This document shows, one piece after another, positions 1 through 6,767 of a DNA stretch of 13,152 nt. The position numbers and the translations under genes were made by a program. The notes beneath the pieces were generated by a model that saw nothing but the letters and a program-made list of their open reading frames with translations, was not told the origin of the DNA and did not search any database. Source of the stretch: a bacterium. Lineage in GTDB: Bacteria > Planctomycetota > J058 > JACQDU01. Each line of letters starts with the position of its first letter. Position 1 is the stretch's first letter. The stretch is from positions 1-13,152 of the forward strand of contig JACQDU010000205.1 of NCBI GenBank assembly GCA_016200955.1, in the 5' to 3' direction.

Positions 1-383
1 CATCTCTCGGGATCGAGGGACATCTGCCCGACGGTCGAGCGTTCGCCGGCATGGAATTCCACCGAGAGCGTGATCGCGCGTCCGGCCATGGAGGTCACGG
101 TCTCGCGCGTCGCGATCAGGATCGGGCTCGCCGCGGGATCGCTCGGTCGGAACTCCCACTCGTAGACGAAGCAAGTCCCGACCGAGAGCACCACCTCCTC
201 GTCGAGCTCGACGAAGCGCACGGGCGAGCCCTTCGCGCGCGTTCTCGCCGCCGAGTCGTCGACCTCCCGCTGCTGCTCCGGGGTGCGCGGGTGCGCCGGC
301 GTCACGCAGCCGAACGCCACGAGCGCGAGAGAGACGAGCACCGCGAGCCTGGCGCGACTCGACGGAGCCACACGATGGGACAT
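1..383 (-). CDS. Small putative lipoprotein of unknown function (3' end off the left edge)
   Basis: I do not recognise a family. Reading the minus strand from the ATG at 383 gives 127 codons before the window edge. The N terminus is a lipoprotein-like signal: basic start (MSHRVAPSSRAR), a hydrophobic run, and a Cys at residue 26 in the context LVAFGC; the Phe at -2 is unusual for a lipobox, so lipidation is likely rather than certain. The mature part is polar and then carries beta-rich stretches (around VRFVELDEEVVLSVGTCFVY and ITLSVEFHAGE), which fits a small beta-sandwich, but this is inference. A purine-rich Shine-Dalgarno (GAGGAG, about 10 nt before ATG) overlaps the end of the upstream caspase-like gene, whose terminal TGA at 398-400 lies 14 nt away. 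The two are therefore probably one transcript, and both products would be exported. The downstream end is not visible. Confidence 0.72.
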   Translation of the reverse strand, partial: MSHRVAPSSRARLAVLVSLALVAFGCVTPAHPRTPEQQREVDDSAARTRAKGSPVRFVELDEEVVLSVGTCFVYEWEFRPSDPAASPILIATRETVTSMAGRAITLSVEFHAGERSTVGQMSLDPER

Positions 384-397
384 CGTTTCGTCGCTCC

Positions 398-838
398 TCA
401 CCTCGAGAGCCAGATCGTCGCGCTCCCGGACGACTCGACGACCGGGGTCTGGTGTCCCTTCGCCCGCTCCGCCAGGGGAGGGACGACGCGCACGAGATAC
501 TTCCCGAGCTCGTCCGCCGTGACGTGGCCGTCCCTGTCCAGGTCGGCCTCTCCCCTGAGGCCGTTCAGGACGGCCGTCGTGAAGACCCCGTGGCCGGCGT
601 CCTCGTCCTCGGCCGAGACCTCGTTGACGCCGCTCGCCGCGATCGTGATCGCGCTCGTCCCGGGCGGCGCGGGCTTCTCGTCCTTCTTCTAGCCGGCGAC
701 GGGAGCGCGGACGACGCCCGCGATCCCTCGCAGGCCCGCGAGGCCGCCCGAGTGGCAGGCGTCCGTGAGGAGGACCTTCCTCCCCGCGCGGATCTCCGAC
801 CAGAACTGCTGGAGCGTCGCTCCCGCGAACGCCGTCGG
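398..838 (-). other. Out-of-frame C-terminal half of the caspase-like domain
   Basis: This is the displaced remainder of the 2538 gene, listed separately because no single open frame contains it. Read from 838 it gives PTAFAG..FWSEI, then KVLLTDACHSGG with the catalytic Cys-His-Ser-Gly motif, then a TAG codon (689-691). The same frame goes on with SAITIAASGVNEVSAED, GHGVFTTAVLNGLRGEADL and HQTPVVES, the usual order at the end of bacterial C14 caspase domains (substrate-pocket strand, GxFT helix, final strand). At 509-544 it encodes DLDRDGHVTADE, a complete 12-residue EF-hand-type loop with Asp at 1, 3 and 5, Gly at 6, a hydrophobic residue at 8 and Glu at 12. Conservation of sense on both sides of the TAG shows that the stop is recent, mis-sequenced or read through. 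Confidence 0.8.
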
Positions 839-2538
839 TAAGTCTCCTTCGCGTCCGCGAAGCCGTGCCCGGCGAAGTAGAGGATCACGGTGTCCTCGGC
901 CCGGGTCGCCTTCGCCGTCAGGTGCTCGCGGATCGCCTTGAGGATGCCCAGGCGCGTCGCGTCGGCTCCTCTCAGGATCTTCACGCGGTCGGCGGCCGTC
1001 GGGCTCTTCTCCTCCGTCGCGAAGAACGAGTAGACCGCGCGCGCGTCGTCTTCCGCGAGCTTGAGCTTCGGGATCTTGGGGTCCTTGTACTCGTTGACGC
1101 CGACGACGAGGACGAACGTGCCTCCCGCGCCGGGAGTCCCCGTGGGAGGCGCGGGCGCGGGAGGCTTCGGCGCCGGCTCGACGGGAGCCCGGGGCTCGGG
1201 CGGCTTCGTCTCCGCGGGGAAGCGGACGAGCGACACGATCTCCTCGAACAGCGGGAGGTGGACCTGGATGCGCTGTGCGGCGGCCGAGAGTTGCACGAGG
1301 TAAGCGCGACCGGCGCGGAATGCGAGGCAGCGCCTCGTCTTTCGCGGTTGCCGCTCCCACTGCCACTCCATGTCGATCCGGAGGAAGCGGCCTGCCGGCA
1401 GGTCGATGAGCTCGCCCTTGGTCCCGTGGTCCCGGCGTGCTCGCTCGAAGGCTCCCTCCTCGGTCGCGGCGTAGTCGGCGGGAAGGAGGTCCACGGAGAT
1501 GGTCGCGGACTGCTCTCCGTCAGGACGGCCCATCGCGAACAATTCGGTGCCCAGGAGGCCCTCCGTCCTTCTCGCCCAGCCCTCGGCCGCACGCGGAACC
1601 ACGAGAGAGACGCTCCCGTCCTGGGAGCGGAGCTCCTTTCCGGCCACCGATTCGGGCGGAGGCGCGGGATCGGGGGTCTTCGGCGTCGATGGCTGCGACG
1701 CCCCCCGCGCACGGAGCGTCACGGTCATGGCCTTCTCGAAACCGTCGCGCGAGAGTCGAATCAGGACCTTGTCGCCGACGGAGCGACCCCTGACCGCGGT
1801 CTCGACGTCCCCCACGGTCTTCACCGGCTTGTTGTCGATCTCGAGGATCCTGTCGCCGCTCCGAATGCCCACCGCTGCCGCCGGCGAGTCGGCAACCACT
1901 TGGTCGACGGTGAGCGGGCCCCTTCCGTCGCCGTCGATCAAGCTGAGACCGAGGAAGGGCCGCTCCGGCGATGGTGCTGCCGCGGGCTTGGGCTCGGACG
2001 GCGCGGGCGGCGCAGGGTGCGGCGAATCGATGATCTCGTTGGCTCTCGCGATGACGGACGACGCGTCCCGCGCGCCGTCGATCTTTCCGAGCTGCCGTCC
2101 CGAGGCGTCGAGGACCAGCAGCGTCGGGAACCCGATGATCTCGTAACGTCGCGCGAGGTCGTTTCTCTCGTTGTCCGCTTCCTTCGGGAAATCGAGCACG
2201 AGGAGCACGACGTGGCTCGCGGCCCACGCCTTGAATTCGGGAGAGTCGAGCAGGCTCCGCTTGAGAGCGGCACAGGGAGGTGACCACGTCGGGGCATAGA
2301 ACACGGCGAGGACGGGCTCGTTCTCCTTCCTCGCCCGCTCGAGCGCGGCGGGAAGCGTGGTGAGCCGCTCCGCGGAAGGCGCCGGAGCCGGAGGGTGGCC
2401 CTGCGTGCCCGTCGCCGCGGGAGCGGGTCGTGCGGGCGAGCTCGATGTCGCCGAGGGAGCCTTCTCGGGTCCGCCGCACGCCGTCAGCGAGAGAACCAGG
2501 GCGAACGTCCACGCCGAGACGGGTCGTCTCACGGCCAC
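398..2538 (-). pseudogene. Trx-PDZ-caspase lipoprotein gene, interrupted by a frameshift and an in-frame TAG
   Basis: Exported multidomain lipoprotein. The signal peptide has lipobox LTAC (Cys21). Next come a Pro/Ala linker; a thioredoxin-like domain (about 58-172) with WSPPC at 85-89, so the first, nucleophilic Cys is Ser while the cis-Pro GFPTLL (136-141) is kept; a PDZ domain (about 194-278) of the type fused to HtrA proteases; and an unrecognised domain (about 298-441) that could be DcrB/PsbP-like. The caspase-like (C14) domain starts near 474, with the catalytic-His motif YFAGHG (His558). After Tyr567 the frame is lost near 837. In the -1 frame the catalytic-Cys motif LLTDACHSGG follows, then TAG at 689-691, then 96 more in-frame codons of caspase sequence ending at TGA 398-400. 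Adding one base gives exactly 713 codons plus stop. The start is GTG at 2538; a GTG at 2532 has the better GAGG spacing. As read, the open frame runs to 565 with an Arg/Ser-rich nonsense tail, so the product would lack the Cys half. Confidence 0.85.
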
Positions 2539-2593
2539 CTCGGATCCACGCGTGAGCTTACTCGAACCTCCCCCCGGCAGACGAGCGCTCCGT

Positions 2594-2622
2594 TTGCTCG
2601 CTCGTGTCAGCGGGAGTAGAGT
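2594..2622 (+). promoter_or_regulatory. Possible sigma-70-like promoter for the phosphatase gene
   Basis: TTGCTC (2594-2599) and TAGAGT (2617-2622) are separated by 17 nt in the 91-bp divergent gap before the PP2C gene; TAGAGT matches TATAAT at four of six positions. Transcription would start about 7 nt further on, at or next to the ATG at 2630, giving a leaderless message. That agrees with the absence of a well-spaced Shine-Dalgarno (the nearest GGGAG is about 13 nt away). The match is weak and could be chance in this base composition. Confidence 0.22.
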
Positions 2623-2629
2623 CGCGTCG

Positions 2630-3505
2630 ATGCGGGTCCGCTTCTACGCGCGATCGGACGTCGGCCGGAAGCGCCCGTCGAACGAGGACAGCTTCTACAC
2701 CTCGGACGACGACGCGTTCGGCATCGTCTGCGACGGCATGGGAGGCCACGACGGCGGCGAGATCGCGAGCCGCCTCGGCGTCGAGGTCCTGACGGAGCGG
2801 CTCGTCGCCGCCGCGCAGAAGCTCAAGCGCGGGAGGAAGCAGACCGCGCGCCCCCTCGCGCGCTCCGTGGTGCTCGAGGGGACGGCGGCCGCGAACCAGG
2901 AGATCTACCGGCGCGGGGGCACGGACACTCCCGTCCAGAGCCGCATGGGCACGACGCTCGTGCTCTTCCTACTCGTCGAGGACTTCGCGGTCGTCGCCCA
3001 CGTGGGCGACAGCCGGATCTACCGCGTGCGCGGCTCCTCGATCGAGCGGCTCACGGACGACCACTCCGTGATCGCCGCCTCGCGCTCGCCGCGCGAGTGG
3101 GGGACGGCTCCGAGGAAGCGGAAGTTCGTCACGAGGGCCCTCGGCACGCGCCCCACGGTCATGCCCGACATCCGCTTCATCGAGGACCTCGAGGACGGCG
3201 ACGTCTTCCTCCTCTGCTCGGACGGGCTCTCGGACGCGGTGCGCGAGACGGAGATGGCGACGATCGTCGAGAAGGCGGGGAAGAACCGGATCGTCGCGCT
3301 GCGCTCGCTCGTCCACCTCGCGAACAAGAGGGGCGGGAAGGACAACATCACGGTCGTCCTCGCCGAGATCGTGAGCGACGCGCCCGAGGTCGACCCTCAC
3401 GGGAGCACGGAGGAGCTCCTCGTGCCCGCGCCCGCGAGGGAGAGGACGAAGAGCGGGAGACGCCCGTCCGCGCGGCGGCCGCCGTCCTCGCGGCGAGTCC
3501 CCTAG
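2630..3505 (+). CDS. PP2C-family protein Ser/Thr phosphatase
   Basis: Metal-dependent protein phosphatase (PPM/PP2C, bacterial PrpC/Stp type) that removes phosphate from Ser/Thr residues set by Hanks-type kinases in the cytosol. All core motifs are present in 291 aa: SDVG (9-12) and RPSNED (15-20), CDGMGGHDGGEIAS with metal ligand Asp35, GTTL (107-110), HVGDSRIY with Asp127, LTDDHS (141-146), TRALG (168-172), CSDGLSD with Asp198 and KDNITVVL with Asp238. There is no signal peptide or membrane segment. The last 30 residues form a basic, low-complexity tail (RERTKSGRRPSARRPPSSRR) outside the catalytic fold. The ATG at 2630 is chosen because the PP2C fold begins a few residues after it; the open frame reaches back to 2357, but that part is antisense to the caspase gene. 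It is transcribed divergently from that gene and convergently with the FHA gene 13 nt downstream. Its likely substrate is the kinase at 9757 or that kinase's targets (inference). Confidence 0.95.
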   Translation: MRVRFYARSDVGRKRPSNEDSFYTSDDDAFGIVCDGMGGHDGGEIASRLGVEVLTERLVAAAQKLKRGRKQTARPLARSVVLEGTAAANQEIYRRGGTDTPVQSRMGTTLVLFLLVEDFAVVAHVGDSRIYRVRGSSIERLTDDHSVIAASRSPREWGTAPRKRKFVTRALGTRPTVMPDIRFIEDLEDGDVFLLCSDGLSDAVRETEMATIVEKAGKNRIVALRSLVHLANKRGGKDNITVVLAEIVSDAPEVDPHGSTEELLVPAPARERTKSGRRPSARRPPSSRRVP

Positions 3506-3518
3506 GACCGTCGGAGCG

Positions 3519-4106
3519 TCAGTGGCCTCGGAGCCGTTCGAGCTCGTCGTAAACCGCGTCCGCGGAGAGCAGCATCATGATGACCGCGCGCGCGAAGCTC
3601 AGGCACGTCGGGATGCGGAGAGCGCGCGCGGTCTTGGGCGCGAGCTTCTCTCCGTCGACCCAGGTGCCGTTCGAGCTCGAGTCGGTCACCGTCCACTCGT
3701 CGCCCGTCTGGGCGAAGCTCGCGTGGAACTTCGAGACCGCGGGGTGAGCGACGATGATGTCGTTGTTGGGAGCTCGCCCGAGCGTGACCATGAGCGAGAA
3801 GACGTTCGCCCCCGGACGCTTCGTGAGCTCGTAGGCGTGGAGGGGCGCGGGAGACGCCGCGAGCGCCGCGGCGGTCTGGAAGCGGCCCGAGGCCGTCGTC
3901 ACGCGCGAGCTCGGGAGCGTCCCCGTGTCGTTGAGCTGGAGGAGGAACGGCGAGCGGTACCTCAGCCGGAAGTCCTCGCGCGAGAGACCCGCGGACCTCT
4001 CGGCCAGCTCGCGGAGCTGGATCGCGCGGGTGGCGTCGCACGGGGCCACGTCGACCTTCGGAGCCGTCGCGATGAAGTCGGTGTCCGCGAAGGAGGGGTC
4101 GGTCAT
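3519..4106 (-). CDS. FHA-domain phosphothreonine-binding protein
   Basis: 195-aa soluble protein with a C-terminal forkhead-associated domain (about 88-165), which binds phosphothreonine peptides. The signature residues are visible: LGR (109-111), the phosphate-binding SKFH (125-128, Lys in place of the usual Arg), and SSNGTWVDG (144-152) with the conserved Asn-Gly-Thr. The N-terminal half (1-85) holds an amphipathic stretch IQLRELAERSAGLSREDF and then FRLRYRSPFLLQL; I do not recognise a domain there. No signal peptide or TM segment is seen. A Thr-rich motif (TGTLPSSRVTTASG, 61-74) between the two halves could be the phosphorylated segment, as in GarA-type FHA proteins, but that is speculation. 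The ATG at 4106 has AGGGAAAG about 5 nt upstream. It ends 13 nt from the end of the PP2C gene, and with that gene and the STK completes a phospho-signalling set. Confidence 0.9.
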   Translation of the reverse strand: MTDPSFADTDFIATAPKVDVAPCDATRAIQLRELAERSAGLSREDFRLRYRSPFLLQLNDTGTLPSSRVTTASGRFQTAAALAASPAPLHAYELTKRPGANVFSLMVTLGRAPNNDIIVAHPAVSKFHASFAQTGDEWTVTDSSSNGTWVDGEKLAPKTARALRIPTCLSFARAVIMMLLSADAVYDELERLRGH

Positions 4107-4211
4107 CGGGCTTTCCCTGGAGGCTCACCGGAGGATGGCAACGGCAGGCGCGGAAGACAACTCGGATCAGGCTTTCATCGGGTTCGGCGTTAGATTACGG
4201 GAGAGGCTGCA

Positions 4212-4667
4212 TTGCCCGACCACGACCTCAGGACGCTCGAGCGCATGGCCCGCGCGACGCCGAACGACCTCGTCGCGTGGATGCGCTACGTGCGCGCCCT
4301 CGAGCTCGCCGGGCGGGACCCGCCTCCCGACCTCGCCGAGCACGAGCGCCGCCTCGTCGCCCAGGCTCGCGAGAGCACGATCCGCGTGGGAGACGAGGTC
4401 TGGGTGGAGGAGAACGACGGCGCCTGGCTCGTCGGCCGCTGGCGAGGGATCGTCACGGCGTGCCGCATCGAGGAAGACGACGGGACCGGCCGCCAGTACG
4501 TCCGCTTCCGCGTGAGGCCGAAGGACCTCGTCGACGACGACACGAACCCTCTCCCGTGGCGCGTGCGGCCGCTTCCCGAGCAGCGCGTGCGGGGGCTCGA
4601 GCTCTCGCGTCACGACCGGCTCGAGCTCATCGCGCGGGGCGTGGACCGGGGGCCTTTCCCGAAGTAA
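4212..4667 (+). CDS. Hypothetical 151-aa protein with a helical N terminus and a beta-rich core
   Basis: I do not recognise this family. The first 50 residues are helical and rich in Leu, Arg and Ala ([26 protein letters not shown]), resembling the short repeat-companion segments common in Planctomycetota. Residues about 57-105 look like a small beta-barrel ([19 protein letters not shown], then QYVRFRV), possibly SH3- or KOW-like. The C terminus is basic ([19 protein letters not shown]). No signal peptide, TM segment or Cys motif is present. The start is TTG at 4212: GAGAGG lies five nt before it, whereas the first in-frame ATG (4245) has no ribosome site and would remove the first 11 residues. 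It is followed after 36 nt by the beta-oxidation gene on the same strand and may share its transcript. The upstream 105-bp gap is divergent from the FHA gene. Confidence 0.8.
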   Translation: MPDHDLRTLERMARATPNDLVAWMRYVRALELAGRDPPPDLAEHERRLVAQARESTIRVGDEVWVEENDGAWLVGRWRGIVTACRIEEDDGTGRQYVRFRVRPKDLVDDDTNPLPWRVRPLPEQRVRGLELSRHDRLELIARGVDRGPFPK

Positions 4668-4703
4668 CTTCTCCGCCTCTTCCCGAGCGAAGGAGAGGCA
4701 CGC

Positions 4704-6761
4704 ATGGAGGACCGCGCGATCCGCAACGTCGGGGTCGTGGGAGCAGGGACCATGGGCAGCGGGATCGCCCAGAAGCTCGCGCAGGAGGGCGCGAGCGTCG
4801 TCCTCGTGGACCTCGACGACGCGAAGGTGAAGGCCGGCCTCGACCGGCTCAGGGCCTCTCTCGACGAGGCCGTCTCGCGGAAGATCTTCGACCGCGCGAA
4901 GGCCGACCTCGCGCTCGCGCGCGTCCGGGGGACGGCGAGCTGGGACGCTCTCGCGGACGCCGAGCTGGTGATCGAGGCCGTCTTCGAGGACCTCGCCGTC
5001 AAGAGAGACGTCTTCGCGCGGCTCGATCGGGCGTGCCGGCCGGACGCGATCCTCGCGACGAACACGTCGAGCTTCCACGTCCGCGACGTCGCGAACGCGA
5101 CGCGCCACCCCGAGCGCGTCCTCGGGCTCCACTTCTTCTATCACCCGGCGAAGAACCGCCTCGTCGAGGTCGTGCCGCACGAGAAGACGGACCGTGGCGC
5201 GCTCGCGCGGGCGTGGACCTTCCAGGAGAGGACGGGGAAGACTCCGATCGCGAGCAAGGACGCGCCCGGCTTCGTCGTGAACCGCTTCTTCGTCCCGTGG
5301 CTCAACGAGGCCGCGCGCGTCCTCGACGACGGCGCGGCGACGATCCCGACCGTCGAGGCCGCGGCGAAGGCGGCCTTCTCGATCGGCATGGGGCCGTTCG
5401 AGCTCATGAACGTGACGGGGATCCCGATCGCTCTCCACGCGGCCGAGACCCTCGGCCGCGAGCTCGGCGCGTTCTATGCGCCGAGCGAGTCCCTGAAGCG
5501 ACAGGTGAGCTCGGGAAAGCCCTGGGACCTCTCGGGCGACGTCGAGCCGGGAAAGGTCGCGGCGCTCGGGGAGCGTCTCCTGGGAGTCGTCTTCCAGGTC
5601 GCGGGAGAGATCGAGGACGAGGGGATCGCGCGAGCCGAGGACGTGGACCTGGGAGCGCGCGTCGGCCTCCGCTGGAGGGCCGGGCCCTTCGAGCTCGCGA
5701 ACGAGCTCGGGACGCGCGCGGCCGCCGCGAGCGCGCGCGCCGTCTCGAAGAAGCACGGCCGTCCCCTGCCGCGATCGCTCGCGTCGAGAGAGAAGACCGG
5801 CGAGGAGTGGAAGCTCGAGCGCGTGCGCCTCTCGCGCGAGGGAGAGCTCGCGACGATCACGCTCGCCCGGCCCGATGCGCTGAACGCCCTCGATGAGAGG
5901 AGCGTCGCCGAGCTCGCCGTTCGCTTCCGGGAAGCGGACGCGTTCGAAGGAGTGCGGGGGATCCTGATCCGCGGCCAGGGGAAGGCCTTCGTCGCGGGAG
6001 CGGACGTGAAGTGGTTCGTCCGCCAGCTAGACTCGAAGCCCAGGGACGAGGGGATCTCCCGGATCATCGACTTCACGAGGAGAGGCCAGGAGCTCCTCTC
6101 GAGCTTCGCTCGCTCGAAGAAGGTCGTCGTGGCCTGCGTCGAGGGCCTCTCGCTCGGAGGAGGGAGCGAGCTCGCGCTGGCGTGCGACTACATCGTCGCG
6201 ACGGCGCGCGGCTCGCTCGGCTTCCCCGAGACCGGGATCGGGATCTACCCCGGCCTCGGAGGCACGCAGCGACTCTCCCGCCGCGTGGGGCGCGGCCTCG
6301 CGCGGTGGCTCGTCTTCACGGGAAGGACGCTCTCCGCGGAGGAAGCGGTCTCCGCGGGAGCGTTCGACGAGCTCGTCTCCCCCGAGAATCTCATCGAGAC
6401 GGCGCGAGCGCTCGTCGCGAAGGGGAAGCCGAGCGGCCGCTCGCCGCGCGCGGCTTCGTCTCTCCCGGCGAACCTCGCCCGGGCGGCGGCAGCGTTCGAC
6501 GTGAGCGCCGATGCGATCCTCTCCGGCGCCGCGAAGTCGGACGATCCTTCTCTCGCGAAGGACCTCGAGCGCGTGAGGAAGCAGAAAGCGCCCGTCGCTC
6601 TCAGGCTCGCGGATGCTCTCGTGGCTTCTTCACTCGAGACTCCGCTCGAGCGAGGGCTCGAGGCGGAGCTCTCGAACCTGCGCGAGGTCTTCTCCACGAA
6701 GGACGCCTACGAGGGCCTCTCGACGCTGGGCCGCGCGAGGCCTTCGTGCACGGGGAGCTGA
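4704..6761 (+). CDS. Bifunctional 3-hydroxyacyl-CoA dehydrogenase / enoyl-CoA hydratase
   Basis: Fatty-acid beta-oxidation enzyme performing two consecutive steps: hydration of trans-2-enoyl-CoA and NAD-dependent oxidation of the resulting L-3-hydroxyacyl-CoA. Residues 7-190 are the NAD-binding dehydrogenase domain: GAGTMGSG (13-20), acidic Asp36 ending the second strand for NAD specificity, NTSS (120-123), GLHFF with catalytic His143, and VEVV with Glu155. Residues 190-350 hold the helical C-terminal dehydrogenase domain, including FVVNR (190-194). Residues 374-570 are a crotonase fold with GGGSEL (catalytic Glu489), FPETGIG (Glu509) and GGTQRL (519-524), so both acid/base glutamates are kept. 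The last 90 residues form the trimerisation/acyl-binding tail. The order dehydrogenase-hydratase is that of B. subtilis FadN and archaeal fusions, not of E. coli FadB. AAGGAGAGG sits 5 nt before the ATG. A thiolase partner is not in the window. Confidence 0.95.
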   Translation: MEDRAIRNVGVVGAGTMGSGIAQKLAQEGASVVLVDLDDAKVKAGLDRLRASLDEAVSRKIFDRAKADLALARVRGTASWDALADAELVIEAVFEDLAVKRDVFARLDRACRPDAILATNTSSFHVRDVANATRHPERVLGLHFFYHPAKNRLVEVVPHEKTDRGALARAWTFQERTGKTPIASKDAPGFVVNRFFVPWLNEAARVLDDGAATIPTVEAAAKAAFSIGMGPFELMNVTGIPIALHAAETLGRELGAFYAPSESLKRQVSSGKPWDLSGDVEPGKVAALGERLLGVVFQVAGEIEDEGIARAEDVDLGARVGLRWRAGPFELANELGTRAAAASARAVSKKHGRPLPRSLASREKTGEEWKLERVRLSREGELATITLARPDALNALDERSVAELAVRFREADAFEGVRGILIRGQGKAFVAGADVKWFVRQLDSKPRDEGISRIIDFTRRGQELLSSFARSKKVVVACVEGLSLGGGSELALACDYIVATARGSLGFPETGIGIYPGLGGTQRLSRRVGRGLARWLVFTGRTLSAEEAVSAGAFDELVSPENLIETARALVAKGKPSGRSPRAASSLPANLARAAAAFDVSADAILSGAAKSDDPSLAKDLERVRKQKAPVALRLADALVASSLETPLERGLEAELSNLREVFSTKDAYEGLSTLGRARPSCTGS

Positions 6762-6767
6762 GCCGTC

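Noticed and set aside
565..837. Arg/Ser-rich C-terminal tail of the open caspase frame
   Set aside because: It is out-of-frame translation of caspase sequence, not a basic domain.
2357..2629. N-terminal extension of the phosphatase frame
   Set aside because: It is antisense to the lipoprotein signal peptide and linker; the PP2C fold begins right after the ATG at 2630.
4675..4699. Hairpin that could hide the ribosome site of the beta-oxidation gene
   Set aside because: Only CTTC/GAAG pairs perfectly, with a bulge beyond it; chance pairing is likely and there is no known riboswitch pattern.
4167..5896. Long open frames on both strands over the 151-aa gene and the start of the beta-oxidation gene
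   Set aside because: Charged repetitive shadows; the frames chosen have recognisable motifs and good ribosome sites.
6762..6767. Terminator between the convergent beta-oxidation and kinase genes
   Set aside because: Only six bases separate the stops and no stem with a T run is visible on either strand.
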